Assembly (NCBI GenBank): GCA_017993055.1
Contig: JAGONM010000010.1
Span: forward strand, 1-64,000
From: Armatimonadota bacterium
Lineage (GTDB): Bacteria; Armatimonadota; UBA5829; DTJY01
DNA length: 64,000 nt
Direction: 5' to 3'
Shown in pieces: positions 10,501 through 18,636 of the stretch. Each line of letters begins with the position of its first letter. Within the stretch, counting starts at the first letter, position 1. Under the pieces are notes generated by a model that did not search any database, was not told the origin of the DNA, and worked only from the letters and a program-made list of their open reading frames with translations. The translations under genes and the position numbers were made by a program.

Positions 10501-11529
10501 GTTGTTCACCGCGGTTGCGAGGGACTGGCTGACGGCGCCCCATGCGGCGTGCTCCGAGCCGGCGTCGTAGTAGGTGCAGCAGCCGACCGGGCAGCCCGTG
10601 CCTGAGCAGTCGCCCGCGAGGCCGTTGGTGTGCAGGGATATGTAAATGTCTGAGTTGTCGTAGTCCGACGAGAGCGGGCGGGACTGGATCTCGTTCGTGT
10701 CGTCGCTGCTGCCCGAACCGATCGGCGGTGAGGGAGCGTACACGGCCTCGGGATAGCCGATGTTCTGCAGCCAGTAGCAGGAGCCCATGCGCCACCACTG
10801 CTCGCCGCCCGCCCAGGGAGACGCCCCCTGGCTCTTGTTCGTGCAGCGCACCATCTTGACGGTCATGCCGTCCTGGAGCAGGTAGGCCTCGAGGTACTGG
10901 GCGTTCTCCAGGTTGTGGTAGTCCTCCTCATTGAGGGGGGAGCAGTAGACCGGCCTCGCCGTGGACCAGTAAGAGCCGTTCCACCGCTTGCCGTGGCCCG
11001 GGGAGAGGGTGATCTGCCTCCCGGACAGGCTGTTCGTGCTTATCAAGCGGGTCTTCGCGTCGGCAAGCGCCTGGGCGCTCGGCTTGACGTCCGGCGGCTT
11101 CGGGACGAACTGGGAGATCAGGTCGCCGTTCACGAGGATGCGGATCTCGCCCTTCATCTCGAACTGCCAGAGGGTGCCCCGGACCTGCTCGTAGAGGTCC
11201 GCCATCCGGGCTTCCGAGAGGCCCGCGCCGATGATGTCGGCCGAGAAGTTGACGACCGCGGCGCCGGCGTCCTGGTGTATGCCGATCAGCTTCGTGCCCG
11301 CGGGCACGGCTGAGGTCAGCTTCATCCCCGTCTCCTCCTCGGAGGGCGGGGCGGCCAGCAGCTCCAGCGCCGAGACGGGATCGTAGGCCTCGGGGCGCTC
11401 GTACGCGGTCGCCGTTCCCGCCTCGTCCAGGTAGACGACGACGGCGGCCGAACATGCGGGCGCGATCAGTGCGAAGGCGGCCGTCGCGGCGACGAGCGCC
11501 ACGACCAGCCGGTAGAGACGGGTCTTCAT
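7534..11529 (-). CDS. Secreted multidomain N-acetylmuramoyl-L-alanine amidase, paralogue 3
   Basis: 1,331 residues from the ATG at 11529, chosen because AGGGAGGA lies just upstream; an in-frame start 12 codons earlier has no ribosome site. Signal peptide; GerMN-like domain about 45-140; Amidase_3 about 165-415 with SPGHG, NEEDYHN, YISLHTN and LIELAFHD motifs; NBR1-like Ig domain; two FN3 domains (VNESARSD/NESGKSS repeats); a concanavalin-like sandwich starting near IWEEGFDG; a further FN3/Ig pair; and the OB-fold-like tail (YVEESDGSSGIRV). First gene of the amidase cluster and served by the promoter at 11705-11733 with a leader of about 170 nt. The last 350 bp share long near-identical DNA with paralogues 1 and 2. 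Expected to act in the periplasm or outside the cell as a wall hydrolase; whether on self or foreign peptidoglycan cannot be told. Confidence 0.9.
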   Translation of the reverse strand: MKTRLYRLVVALVAATAAFALIAPACSAAVVVYLDEAGTATAYERPEAYDPVSALELLAAPPSEEETGMKLTSAVPAGTKLIGIHQDAGAAVVNFSADIIGAGLSEARMADLYEQVRGTLWQFEMKGEIRILVNGDLISQFVPKPPDVKPSAQALADAKTRLISTNSLSGRQITLSPGHGKRWNGSYWSTARPVYCSPLNEEDYHNLENAQYLEAYLLQDGMTVKMVRCTNKSQGASPWAGGEQWWRMGSCYWLQNIGYPEAVYAPSPPIGSGSSDDTNEIQSRPLSSDYDNSDIYISLHTNGLAGDCSGTGCPVGCCTYYDAGSEHAAWGAVSQSLATAVNNNIIDTVRTKYVDATWQNRGVINSNGAYGEIRIPDRAAVLIELAFHDSCDTDAMKLRDNFFRSAAMWGVYKGICEYFGTTPTYDFYTAELVSHDIPTAMSVNEIRTVHVTLRNRGVLWQNAKGYRLGAVGDSDPFTAVTRQAITAEAGPNATYTFTFNLKAPNAVGTFTTDWQMVREGFTWFGPTVSQDIEVTGTPDNEAPAAPTGLTGVSNYSYNMNLTWNAATDNVAVVSYNIYRNNVKIGSSATTSFTDNTCAPSTTYTYEVTACDVVPNESARSDAALLTTQDPDSVAPSVPTGLHSTQVTASAVSLAWNASTDYYGVTGYNIYRNSVKIGSSAGTSYTDSTVSAATGYSYEVTAYDAMLNESGKSSAAPVMTPAAYTVIWEEGFDGAASFNNWTVVNTYVYDTAQSKGTIPGAGSAFAPGTAASQMWRTAASRPFAECRVSAYYYDLKGGYKSGVCGVSQRESLRLTADGTISMFIEHGIYNAPSYATYNYRTVGGGGIAWTAIGSRNPTTNCNPAWIRYETTVIPGNPGASPVGTVTLKATDGAGTVSATPNLQTDFFNNGVGRVYLGLNLTSTTGDRRWDDIKVEATKPGAPAVGGATANSASQITWTWTRADNNVFGFDIADAGGAIKSPLWPASGWKNRTATSWAETGLAANTLYTRKVRAWNGSLDSDYSATASRYTLSAPPTTSTVTCDKAPGSWSSSADFTFTAVGGFGAGKVEYYRCVWDQSPTHTWTGSEQIWDEDTTARTASASGAWYFHVRGYNAEDAANGTLNLGPYYYSTEDTGTIAQAKALPDGQAVGLFDKMVVANFGSAVYVEESDGSSGIRVDAAGPAAGTPAGLVGTIQTDANGERYIADATLAAGGSAAMPFVPMMNAKHLGGGALNAYTIGVTGGIGVNNIGLLVSVAGKITHDDTGFAYVDDGSLVQDGSGWTGVRVDKTGLTAAFTEGKQCVITGVSSILKQGEAYIPVLRPRGDADAVIYP

Positions 11530-11704
11530 CGGAAATCCTCCCTTGCTGTCAACGCGGTTGCGCACCGTAACGATGCGCTCGGGAAAGGCGGCCGGCCAGC
11601 GGGTCCTTCATGTGGCCGGCTCCACGTCATGTGCAGTCAAAAAGATCGCGGGCGCCGACTGCGGTCCGAATCGGGGTGTCGGGCCTTCTACGGCACTCTA
11701 TCCC

Positions 11705-11733
11705 AGTATAAGTGCGGGCATCCGGGCTGTCAA
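11705..11733 (-). promoter_or_regulatory. Sigma-70 promoter for the amidase cluster
   Basis: Reading the minus strand: a perfect -35 TTGACA (11733-11728), exactly 17 bp, then TATACT (11710-11705). Predicted start near 11698, giving a leader of roughly 170 nt before the amidase 3 ATG. The rest of the 430-bp divergent spacer (11530-11960) shows no gene. Confidence 0.8.
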
Positions 11734-11960
11734 GGAAACGAGACGAAAACTGGTACTTTTACCTGCGGAATCAGAGCCCCCGACCGGCATGCGCCCCGCG
11801 CGCCCCCTCCGAGAGGGATTGTTCCACATCTCCCGCCGGAATCCCAGCATTTCTGCGGGGAGGATTCGCAATCGGCCGGAGGGAGCGGGCGCCCGGGCGG
11901 CGAAGAATACCGGAAGCGGGTGCGCGACCGACATTTTCGATCCCGCCGGAGACGTATCTC

Positions 11961-13940
11961 ATGCCGCAACCGAACCTGCGAATCGCACTGGTCATTCTCG
12001 CCGCCTTCCTCTCGACGGCCGCCCGGGCGCAGGGCCCGACGCTCCCCGCCGTGCTAGTCCCGGAGCCGCCCGCGCTCGACGGCGACCTCTCCGACGCCTG
12101 CTGGAAGCTCGCCCCGTCCGTGACCGACTTCTACGCCACCACCGACGGGTCGCCCGCCTCCGAGCAGACGACCGCGTGGCTCTGCTACGACCGGGAGAAC
12201 ATATACGCCGCCTTCCACTGCAGGGACTCCCGGCCCGGGGAGATCGTCGCCCAGCAGAAGAAGCGCGGGGGCGACGTGGACGGCGACGACTGGGTGGCCT
12301 TCACGCTCGACTGCTACCGGAACTACGTCGGCTCCGTCTGGTTCAAGGTCACCCCCGCCGGCGTGCAGGTCGAGTCCCTGCCGAACCGAGGCGAGGTCAG
12401 CAAGATCGAGTGGAAAGGCGACTGGAGCGCCGCCGCGAAGATGGTGGACGACGGCTACATCGTCGAGATGGCCGTGCCGTTCTCGATCCTCAACTACGAC
12501 CCGTCCAGGACGAGCATGGGCGTGTCGCTGAACCGCAGACACGCGCGCTCCAGGCTCCAGTGGCGCTCGCCGGACTGCAGCCCGGACCTCGACCCGCGCA
12601 AGTTCTACGTCTGGGACGGCCTCCAGCTTCCGAAGCCGAAGATCAGGCCGATGGCGATGGCGTATGCGCTGATCGGGGCCGGGGACGGCGAGGACGTGGC
12701 GGAGGTCGGCCTCGACGTGAAGCACTCCGTCTCTCCCACCATGACGGGCGTCCTCACTCTGAACCCCGACTTCCGCAACGTCGAACAGCAGGTGGACAGC
12801 GTGGACTTCACCTACACGGAGCGCTACCTGTCGGACAGCAGGCCGTTCTTCCAGGAGGGAGGCGACTACTTCCCGGACTCCGAGATCTTCTACTCGCGGC
12901 GGATAGACGAGATAGACCTCGGCGCGAAGATGTCGGGCATGATCGGGAACTACGCCCTCGGCTTCCTCCACGCGCGCGATTTCGGATCGGACGACCACAG
13001 CGTGCTCCAGCTCCTTCACCGGTGGCCCGCGAAGGGGTACGTCGGCGTCTCAGGCGTCCGAAGCGGCGTCTCCGGCGTGGAGCGGCTCTCCGGCGCGGCT
13101 TTCGGCCAGTACCGCCTTTACGACCGGAACGACACGAAGATCAACCTCGACGCGGAGTACTTCTCAGCGGACACGGCCCTCGGATCGGGGAGCGCGTCGA
13201 AGCGCAGGTTCCAGCTCTCCTCCTACGGGCCGCCCCGCAAGCTCGAGTGGGGCCTGGGCCACTCCTCCATAGACGGCGACTTCGACCCGTACCTCGGCTA
13301 CGTGCCTGAGAAGGGCATCCGCAGTTGGAACGGATACGTCGGCATAGGGGACGAACCTTCTTCCGGGAGGATACACGACTGGGGCGCGGACCTCAGCTTC
13401 CAGACCGCGGACAACGAGGACGGGTCGCTCTACCAGGAGGCCGTCTCTCTCTCGGCGGACCTCGAGTGGGTCAACGGCAGGGAGGCCTCAGTCGGCTGGA
13501 TGGAGTCTCACAGGCCGCCGTACCGGGACCGGAACATCGGCTTCGGGTTCGGCTGGAACGCCACCGACCTGTACCGGAGCGGCGGGGTCGAGGTGAACCT
13601 CGGCCGGATGGCGGGCGGCGACTACCTGTCTTATGAGGTGTGGCAGGGATGGAACGCGGGCGACAAGCTGAGCGTCCAGGCGAGCTACGAGTACAGCCGC
13701 ATCAGGCCGCCGAGCCCGGAGGCGTTCTCCGCGAGCCAGCTCATCGCCGGGCTCTCGTACGACCTCACCGAGGAGCGCACCGTCGGCGGAAGGCTGATAG
13801 CCGAGGACGGCGAGACGAACCTCTACCTGACCTTCAAGCAGCGCGTGCGTTCCGGCACGGACATCTGGCTCATCTTCGGCGACCCGAACGCGGACAAGAC
13901 CAGGAGCACGGTACTGCTGAAGGTGATAAGATTGCTCTGA
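11961..13940 (+). CDS. CBM9-like / DUF5916 outer-membrane-associated protein
   Basis: 659 residues from an ATG with CCGGAG upstream; the frame extends further upstream but without a ribosome site. Signal peptide (LVILAAFLSTAARAQ), then a CBM9-like beta-sandwich about 30-215 (PPALDGDLSDACWKLAP; WKGDWSAAAKMVDDGYIVEM), then the long beta-strand-rich DUF5916 region to the C-terminus (FFQEGGDYFPDSEIFYSRRI). DUF5916 proteins are predicted outer-membrane barrels and usually occur in diderm carbohydrate users; that supports an outer membrane here but is inference. Divergent from the amidase cluster and immediately followed by the GNAT gene. Exact ligand unknown. Confidence 0.8.
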   Translation: MPQPNLRIALVILAAFLSTAARAQGPTLPAVLVPEPPALDGDLSDACWKLAPSVTDFYATTDGSPASEQTTAWLCYDRENIYAAFHCRDSRPGEIVAQQKKRGGDVDGDDWVAFTLDCYRNYVGSVWFKVTPAGVQVESLPNRGEVSKIEWKGDWSAAAKMVDDGYIVEMAVPFSILNYDPSRTSMGVSLNRRHARSRLQWRSPDCSPDLDPRKFYVWDGLQLPKPKIRPMAMAYALIGAGDGEDVAEVGLDVKHSVSPTMTGVLTLNPDFRNVEQQVDSVDFTYTERYLSDSRPFFQEGGDYFPDSEIFYSRRIDEIDLGAKMSGMIGNYALGFLHARDFGSDDHSVLQLLHRWPAKGYVGVSGVRSGVSGVERLSGAAFGQYRLYDRNDTKINLDAEYFSADTALGSGSASKRRFQLSSYGPPRKLEWGLGHSSIDGDFDPYLGYVPEKGIRSWNGYVGIGDEPSSGRIHDWGADLSFQTADNEDGSLYQEAVSLSADLEWVNGREASVGWMESHRPPYRDRNIGFGFGWNATDLYRSGGVEVNLGRMAGGDYLSYEVWQGWNAGDKLSVQASYEYSRIRPPSPEAFSASQLIAGLSYDLTEERTVGGRLIAEDGETNLYLTFKQRVRSGTDIWLIFGDPNADKTRSTVLLKVIRLL

Positions 13941-13958
13941 GTGCGAGAGGATTTCAGT

Positions 13959-14486
13959 GTGGCACGTGACCAACTGACGATGGTTCATCGAGACCTCGGC
14001 GCGCTGCCGGAGATGCAGGTACCGGAGGGATACGGCCTGCGGACCTACCTTCCGGGGGACGAGCGCGCCTGGGCCGACATCATGAACACCGGCGTCGGCG
14101 AGTGGGACGCCCGGACGGCGAGGGAGAAGCTCACCGGGATGCCGCAGTTCGAGCCGGACGGCCTGTTCTTCGCGACATTCGGGGGAAGGCCGGTCGGATC
14201 GGCCTGCGCGTGGCGGAAGGACGCCGGGGAGCGGAGGACGGGCTCCCTGCACATGGTGTGCGTCCTGCCGGAGCACCGGGGGAAGCAGGTCGGCTACGCG
14301 CTGACGCTCGCGGTGCTCCACTGGTTCCGCGGCCGCGGGTACGAGGAGGTCACTCTCTCGACGGACGACTTCCGCATCCCGGCGATCAAGTCGTACCTCC
14401 GCCTCGGGTTCGAGCCGGTGATCCCGGACGACTCCCACCGCGCGCGCTGGGACGCCGTGCTCGAGGCCGCCGGCCCAAAGGAGTGA
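13959..14486 (+). CDS. GNAT family N-acetyltransferase
   Basis: 175 residues from a GTG at 13959, preferred because GAGAGGA stands 5 nt upstream; a GTG at 13941, directly after the preceding stop, gives six more residues, and an ATG lies at 13980. The acetyl-CoA-binding motif A is seen as VCVLPEHRGKQVGYALTLAV, followed by a motif-B-like helix (AIKSYLRLGFEPVI). GNAT enzymes transfer acetyl from acetyl-CoA to an amine; the acceptor is not predictable. The gene begins within 20 bp of the DUF5916 stop, so co-transcription is likely. Nothing links its chemistry to that neighbour. Confidence 0.82.
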   Translation: MARDQLTMVHRDLGALPEMQVPEGYGLRTYLPGDERAWADIMNTGVGEWDARTAREKLTGMPQFEPDGLFFATFGGRPVGSACAWRKDAGERRTGSLHMVCVLPEHRGKQVGYALTLAVLHWFRGRGYEEVTLSTDDFRIPAIKSYLRLGFEPVIPDDSHRARWDAVLEAAGPKE

Positions 14487-14532
14487 CGCGGCCCGACGGA
14501 GTATTGGGGTGGTAGGGCGGATCGGCCCGGCC

Positions 14533-14648
14533 GTCCTTCGATACACGCGCCGGAGCGCGCACTCAGGACCGGCGGATCTGTGATGCCGGGGGCAAGAAAC
14601 CGACAGCCCTGAGTGATCCTGGTGAATGACAGGATAGTATCGAAGGGC
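14533..14648. repeat. Inverted pair of CTGAGT...TATCGAAGG palindromic elements
   Basis: Module 14533-14569 begins GTCCTTCGATACACGC and ends GCACTCAGGAC; module 14606-14648 carries the same ends in opposite orientation (GCCCTGAGTG ... TATCGAAGGGC). Each folds as a hairpin and the pair resembles a BIME of REP elements. The same family recurs near 15.4, 20.2, 29.6 and 48.0 kb. Confidence 0.85.
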
Positions 14649-14703
14649 GTTCCTGCCCGCGCGGGGCCGCGCCGCTCCGATGTCTCACTGTCGAGGAGAA
14701 ACC

Positions 14704-15336
14704 ATGGACTACCTATCCGCAGTTGCCGAAGAGATACGGGCCGAGCTGGACGCGAAGAACGCCGCGAGGGACAAGGCGCTCGTCACCTCACGCGAGGCGA
14801 TCAGGTTCTGCGCGAACTCGATCCGCGCCGTCCACCGCGCCGAGTGGGAAGAGGCCGCCGAACGCCTGAACGAGGCGAAGGTGCGCGTGCTCGAGACCGC
14901 CGGGGAGCTGAAGGACTTCCCCGACCTCTACTACGCGGGCTACGTCCAGGACGCGCAGAAGGAGTACACCGAGGCATCCGCCGTCAACGCCATCATGCGC
15001 GATCAGCCCGTCCCGAGCCACAAGGACATCGGCGTCGAGTCGGCCCCGTACATGAACGGCCTGGCTGAGGCGGCGAGCGAGCTTCGGCGCGACGTGCTCG
15101 ACCTGATCCGGGCGGGGAACATCGGCCGCGCCGAGGAGATCCTGAAGGCGATGGACGACCTCTACTACATGCTGGTGACGTTCGACTACCCGGACGGGAT
15201 CACCGGCGGGCTGAGGCGCACCCTCGACGCGGCGCGCGCGGTCCTGGAGCGGACGAGGGGCGACCTGACGGTCACGATCCGCCAGCGGGAACTCGAACTC
15301 GCGCTCAACAAGGCGGTCGAGGCCTTCGGAAAGTGA
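14704..15336 (+). CDS. Translin family protein
   Basis: 210 residues, all predicted helical. Recognised by the translin C-terminal signature FDYPDGITGGLRRTLDAARA followed by LERTRGDLT, and the mid-region DLYYAGYVQDAQKEY and PYMNGLAEAASELRRDVLDL typical of archaeal/bacterial translin (PF01997). Translin with TRAX forms the C3PO ribonuclease in eukaryotes, and archaeal homologues bind or cut RNA; bacterial members are little studied. Start at 14704 has GAGGAG nine bases upstream. It is followed, after a 250-bp repeat-filled spacer, by rtcB on the same strand, which suggests an RNA cleavage/repair link (inference). Whether catalytic acidic residues are retained needs structural alignment. Confidence 0.85.
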   Translation: MDYLSAVAEEIRAELDAKNAARDKALVTSREAIRFCANSIRAVHRAEWEEAAERLNEAKVRVLETAGELKDFPDLYYAGYVQDAQKEYTEASAVNAIMRDQPVPSHKDIGVESAPYMNGLAEAASELRRDVLDLIRAGNIGRAEEILKAMDDLYYMLVTFDYPDGITGGLRRTLDAARAVLERTRGDLTVTIRQRELELALNKAVEAFGK

Positions 15337-15342
15337 CCGTGC

Positions 15343-15566
15343 GTCAGTGGTGAGTGATGGGTGACGGGTGTCCAGTAACCGGTGATCAGACCCGCCAGTC
15401 CTGAGTGCGCGCTCCGGCGCGTGTATCGAAGGACGGTGGCACAGGCAAGAACGCCCTTCGATACACTCTCCGCTTCGCTCCGAGCACTCAGGGCTGTCGG
15501 TTCCCGTGCTGGGAACCCCCTCGGCCCGGAGGCCGGTCCCCCTTGGAAAAGGGGACAGCCCGGAGG
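15343..15566. repeat. Composite repeat spacer: TGATGAGTG tract, CTGAGT/TATCGAAGG pair, CCCCTTGG palindrome
   Basis: 15343-15390 is a degenerate (GTGATGGGTGACGGGTG) tract. 15398-15434 and 15453-15494 are an inverted pair of the TATCGAAGG family. 15532-15566 is a CCCCCTTGGAAAAGGGG palindrome also seen at 47264-47295. No gene is visible between translin and rtcB. Confidence 0.8.
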
Positions 15567-15588
15567 AGAAGCGCTCCAGAGGTAACCT

Positions 15589-17046
15589 ATGCCTGAGTGG
15601 AACGGGCCGCTGCAGAAAGCCGGCGAGGACCGCTGGCTCATACCGAAATCGTACAAGCCCGGCATGCGTACGGACGGCATGATCTACGCCTCCGAGCGCC
15701 TGCTCGCGAGCATCCGTGAGGACCAGGCGCCGGAGCAGGTTGCGAACGTAGCCTGCCTCCGCGGGATCCTCGGGCGCTCGATGGCGATGCCGGACATCCA
15801 CTGGGGCTACGGGTTCCCGATCGGCGGGGTCGCCGCGATGGAGTGGGACGGCGGCGTGGTCTCCCCGGGCGGGGTCGGCTACGACATCAACTGCGGCGTG
15901 CGGATGCTCCGCACCGACCTCGATCGCGCGCAGGTCGAGCCGAAGATGCAGGACATCGTGAACGCCCTGTTCAGCGACATACCCTCGGGCGTCGGCTCTG
16001 AGGGGCGGATTCGCCTGAACGAGCAGCAGCTCAAGGACGTCATGCGCAAGGGCGGCAAGTGGGCGGTCGAGCAGGGCTACGGCTGGGCGGAGGACATCGA
16101 GGTCACCGAGGAGAACGGGCAGCTCCAGATGGCCGATCCGTCCGCCGTCAGCGACAAGGCGATCAAGCGAGGCCAGCCGCAGGTCGGCACTCTGGGAAGC
16201 GGGAATCACTTCCTCGAGATCCAGTACGTCGAGGAAATCTACCATCCCGACCGGGCCGCGATCATGGGGATAGACCACGTCGGCCAGGTGACGGTCATGA
16301 TCCACAGCGGCTCGCGCGGGCTTGGGTATCAGGTCTGCGACGACTACCTGATGGTGATGCAGGACGCGATGAAGAAGTACGGCATCACCGTGCCGGACCG
16401 CCAGCTCGCATGCGCGCCGATCCAATCGCCGGAGGGACAGCAGTACCTCGCCGCGATGGCCTGCGCCGCGAACTACGCATGGGCGAACCGCCAGGCGATG
16501 GCTCACTGGACCCGCGAGGCGTTCTCGCACGTATTCGGCAAAGGCCCGCACAAGCTGGGGATGAGCCAGATATACGACGTGGCGCACAACATCGCCAAGA
16601 TCGAGGAGCACGAGGTCGGCGACACCGTGAAGAAGGTCGTCGTCCACCGCAAGGGCGCGACTCGCGCGTTCCCTCCCGGCCATCCGGACGTGCCTGAGCA
16701 GTATCGAGGGATCGGCCAGCCGGTGATCATCCCCGGCGACATGGGGCGGTACTCGTACCTCCTCGTCGGCACGGAGCAGGCGATGAAGGAGACGTTCGGC
16801 TCGACGTGCCACGGCGCCGGCCGCCTGATGAGCAGGAAGGCCGCGACGAAGAGCGCGCGCGGCTCGGACATCCAGGCCGACCTGGCGAAGAAGGGGATCA
16901 TCGTGAAGGCCGCGAGCCGAGGCACCCTCGCTGAGGAAGCGCCCGAGGCCTACAAGGACGTCTCGCTGGTCGTGGACACGGCACAGGAGACGGGCATCTC
17001 CCGCAAAGTCGCCCGCCTCAAGCCGATGGGCGTGATCAAGGGCTAG
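15589..17046 (+). CDS. rtcB: RNA-splicing ligase RtcB
   Basis: 485 residues, normal length for the family. Joins RNA ends carrying 2',3'-cyclic phosphate or 3'-phosphate to 5'-OH using GTP and Mn2+, through a GMP-histidine intermediate, in the cytoplasm. Metal-binding Cys102 lies in DINCGVRM, with further metal-site motifs GSGNHFLE and HSGSRGLG; the guanylylated histidine is His408 in TCHGAGRLMSR. RAFPPGHPD is also family-typical. Start ATG at 15589 follows AGAGG. No archease or RtcR-type regulator is adjacent; the upstream neighbour is a translin-family protein, which suggests a tRNA or stress-RNA processing context. Confidence 0.95.
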   Translation: MPEWNGPLQKAGEDRWLIPKSYKPGMRTDGMIYASERLLASIREDQAPEQVANVACLRGILGRSMAMPDIHWGYGFPIGGVAAMEWDGGVVSPGGVGYDINCGVRMLRTDLDRAQVEPKMQDIVNALFSDIPSGVGSEGRIRLNEQQLKDVMRKGGKWAVEQGYGWAEDIEVTEENGQLQMADPSAVSDKAIKRGQPQVGTLGSGNHFLEIQYVEEIYHPDRAAIMGIDHVGQVTVMIHSGSRGLGYQVCDDYLMVMQDAMKKYGITVPDRQLACAPIQSPEGQQYLAAMACAANYAWANRQAMAHWTREAFSHVFGKGPHKLGMSQIYDVAHNIAKIEEHEVGDTVKKVVVHRKGATRAFPPGHPDVPEQYRGIGQPVIIPGDMGRYSYLLVGTEQAMKETFGSTCHGAGRLMSRKAATKSARGSDIQADLAKKGIIVKAASRGTLAEEAPEAYKDVSLVVDTAQETGISRKVARLKPMGVIKG

Positions 17047-17098
17047 GAAGTCGATAGCGAACGCCCGCTGTTGGCATTACCATAGGAGGGACTGATCG

Positions 17099-17515
17099 AT
17101 GCTTATGGAATCGTTCGGCTATTTTGCTCTGCAGATGGCAATCATCGGTGCAGTGTGCTGGGGATTTGGAGTCTCGGGCCTGATGGACAGGTGGTTCGGA
17201 GACAAGTGGAAGGCATTGTCGGTAGAGATACCGTGGCCTGTCATGGTAGGTATCGCCGTGGTAGCGGGAGCTACAGAGTACCTCATCCAAGGTGTGCTCC
17301 ACCCGCCGTTGGTTGATGCCTCCGCTTGGCAGGTACGAGCATTTGCATTCCGATTCGCCATGGCACGATTTTCCGGAATAGCGGTGTTCGGTATACTGGG
17401 CGGATTTGCGTTCAGGAAGATCGGACTGGCTGCTGTAGGTCAGATAGTCGGTGCTGTCTTGGGCCTGGGTGGTCTCGGGTACAACCTGGCGTCACTGCTC
17501 TTTCCGACAGGATGA
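17099..17515 (+). CDS. Small integral membrane protein, function unknown
   Basis: 138 residues with four likely membrane segments (about 8-25, 45-65, 85-103, 110-133) and glycine-rich last helix (GAVLGLGGLGYNL). Strong ribosome site AGGAGGG precedes the ATG at 17099; a second ATG two codons on is possible. I do not recognise the family. Base composition is visibly lower in G+C than both neighbours, so it may be acquired DNA. It sits between rtcB and an oxidoreductase on the same strand with 52- and 63-bp gaps. Confidence 0.7.
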   Translation: MLMESFGYFALQMAIIGAVCWGFGVSGLMDRWFGDKWKALSVEIPWPVMVGIAVVAGATEYLIQGVLHPPLVDASAWQVRAFAFRFAMARFSGIAVFGILGGFAFRKIGLAAVGQIVGAVLGLGGLGYNLASLLFPTG

Positions 17516-17578
17516 TTCGCCAGTTCAGGCAACGACAGAGCGCCCAGCGCTCGATGAAATAACGAAAGGGGACAGTAA

Positions 17579-18628
17579 GTGGGAAGAAAGGTCAAAGTAG
17601 GGCTGATCGGGACAGGGTCCATCAGCCAGAGCGTTCATATTCCGGCGTACGAGAAGCACCCGGATGCCGAGGTCGTCGCCGTCTGCGACATCAACCTCGA
17701 GACCCTGAAGAAGGTCGGCGATCGGCTGAACATCCCTGAGAAGTTCAGGTTCGAGAAGTACGACGACCTCCTGAAGCTGAAAGAGATCGAGATGGTTGAC
17801 GTCTGCACGCCGAACTACGTACACATGGACCCGACCATCAAGGGCCTGGGGGCGGGCAAGCACGTCATCTGCGAGAAGCCGATCGCGCTGAATGCCAAAG
17901 AAGGCCAGAAGATGGTTGATGCCGCGAAGGAGTCGGGCAAGAAGCTGATGATCGCCTACTGCTGGCGATGGAACTCAGGCGCGCAGGCACTCAAGCGGTT
18001 CGTGGACGCGGGACTGCTCGGCGATCCGTACTACGCGCGAGTCCAGGCGCTCAGGCGGAGGGGAGTCCCGAGCTGGGGCGTCTTCATCGACAAGGCCAAG
18101 CAGGGCGGCGGACCGCTGATTGACATCGGCTGCCACGCGCTCGACCTCACGCTGCATCTGATGGGCCATCCGAAGCCCGTCGCGGCGTCCGGCAAGACGT
18201 ACACCAAGTTCGGCACGAAGAAGGGCACGTTCGGAGTCTGGGGCCCGTGGGACTACGACAACTACACGGTCGAGGACTTCGCGGTCGGCCTGATCCGCTT
18301 CGAGAACGACGCGACCCTCGTGCTCGAATCGAGCTTCTGCGCGAACCTCGAGAAGGACATCTTCAACACGACGATCCTCGGCACGGAGGGCGGCTGCCAG
18401 ATGGACCCGCTCAAGATGTTCCGCGAGGAGAACGGCACGCTGATCGACACAACGCCCGTCTGCCTGCCGAACGTCGGCACGCACGAGGCGGAGATCTACG
18501 CGTTCATAGACGCGATCCAGACGAAGAAGCCGTCGCCCGTGCCCGGCGAGGACGGCCTGATGGTCGCCAAGATCCTCGACGCGATCTACAAGTCGTCCGA
18601 GGTCGGCAAGGAAGTGGCGATCAAGTAG
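17579..18628 (+). CDS. Gfo/Idh/MocA family oxidoreductase
   Basis: 349 residues. N-terminal Rossmann fold (VGLIGTGSISQSVHIPAY) for NAD(P), the family EKP motif in ICEKPIALN, and a C-terminal alpha/beta domain with GGGPLIDIGCHALDL carrying the usual catalytic His. These enzymes oxidise or reduce sugars, inositols or related polyols. GTG start chosen because AAGGGG lies 7 nt upstream. Two more members occur in the window (28.1 and 40.1 kb), only distantly alike. Substrate unknown. No sugar transporter is adjacent; the MFS gene follows after a 200-bp repeat spacer. Confidence 0.9.
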   Translation: MGRKVKVGLIGTGSISQSVHIPAYEKHPDAEVVAVCDINLETLKKVGDRLNIPEKFRFEKYDDLLKLKEIEMVDVCTPNYVHMDPTIKGLGAGKHVICEKPIALNAKEGQKMVDAAKESGKKLMIAYCWRWNSGAQALKRFVDAGLLGDPYYARVQALRRRGVPSWGVFIDKAKQGGGPLIDIGCHALDLTLHLMGHPKPVAASGKTYTKFGTKKGTFGVWGPWDYDNYTVEDFAVGLIRFENDATLVLESSFCANLEKDIFNTTILGTEGGCQMDPLKMFREENGTLIDTTPVCLPNVGTHEAEIYAFIDAIQTKKPSPVPGEDGLMVAKILDAIYKSSEVGKEVAIK

Positions 18629-18636
18629 GGCGGTCA

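Noticed and set aside
7501-10605. 1,034-codon plus-strand frame opposite amidase 3
   Set aside because: Composition typical of an antisense shadow (RRGGVRAD-type), and the minus-strand frame carries signal peptide, catalytic motifs and FN3 domains.
14788-16812. 674-codon minus-strand frame across translin and rtcB
   Set aside because: Spans two recognisable plus-strand genes and the repeat spacer; no domain or start signal.
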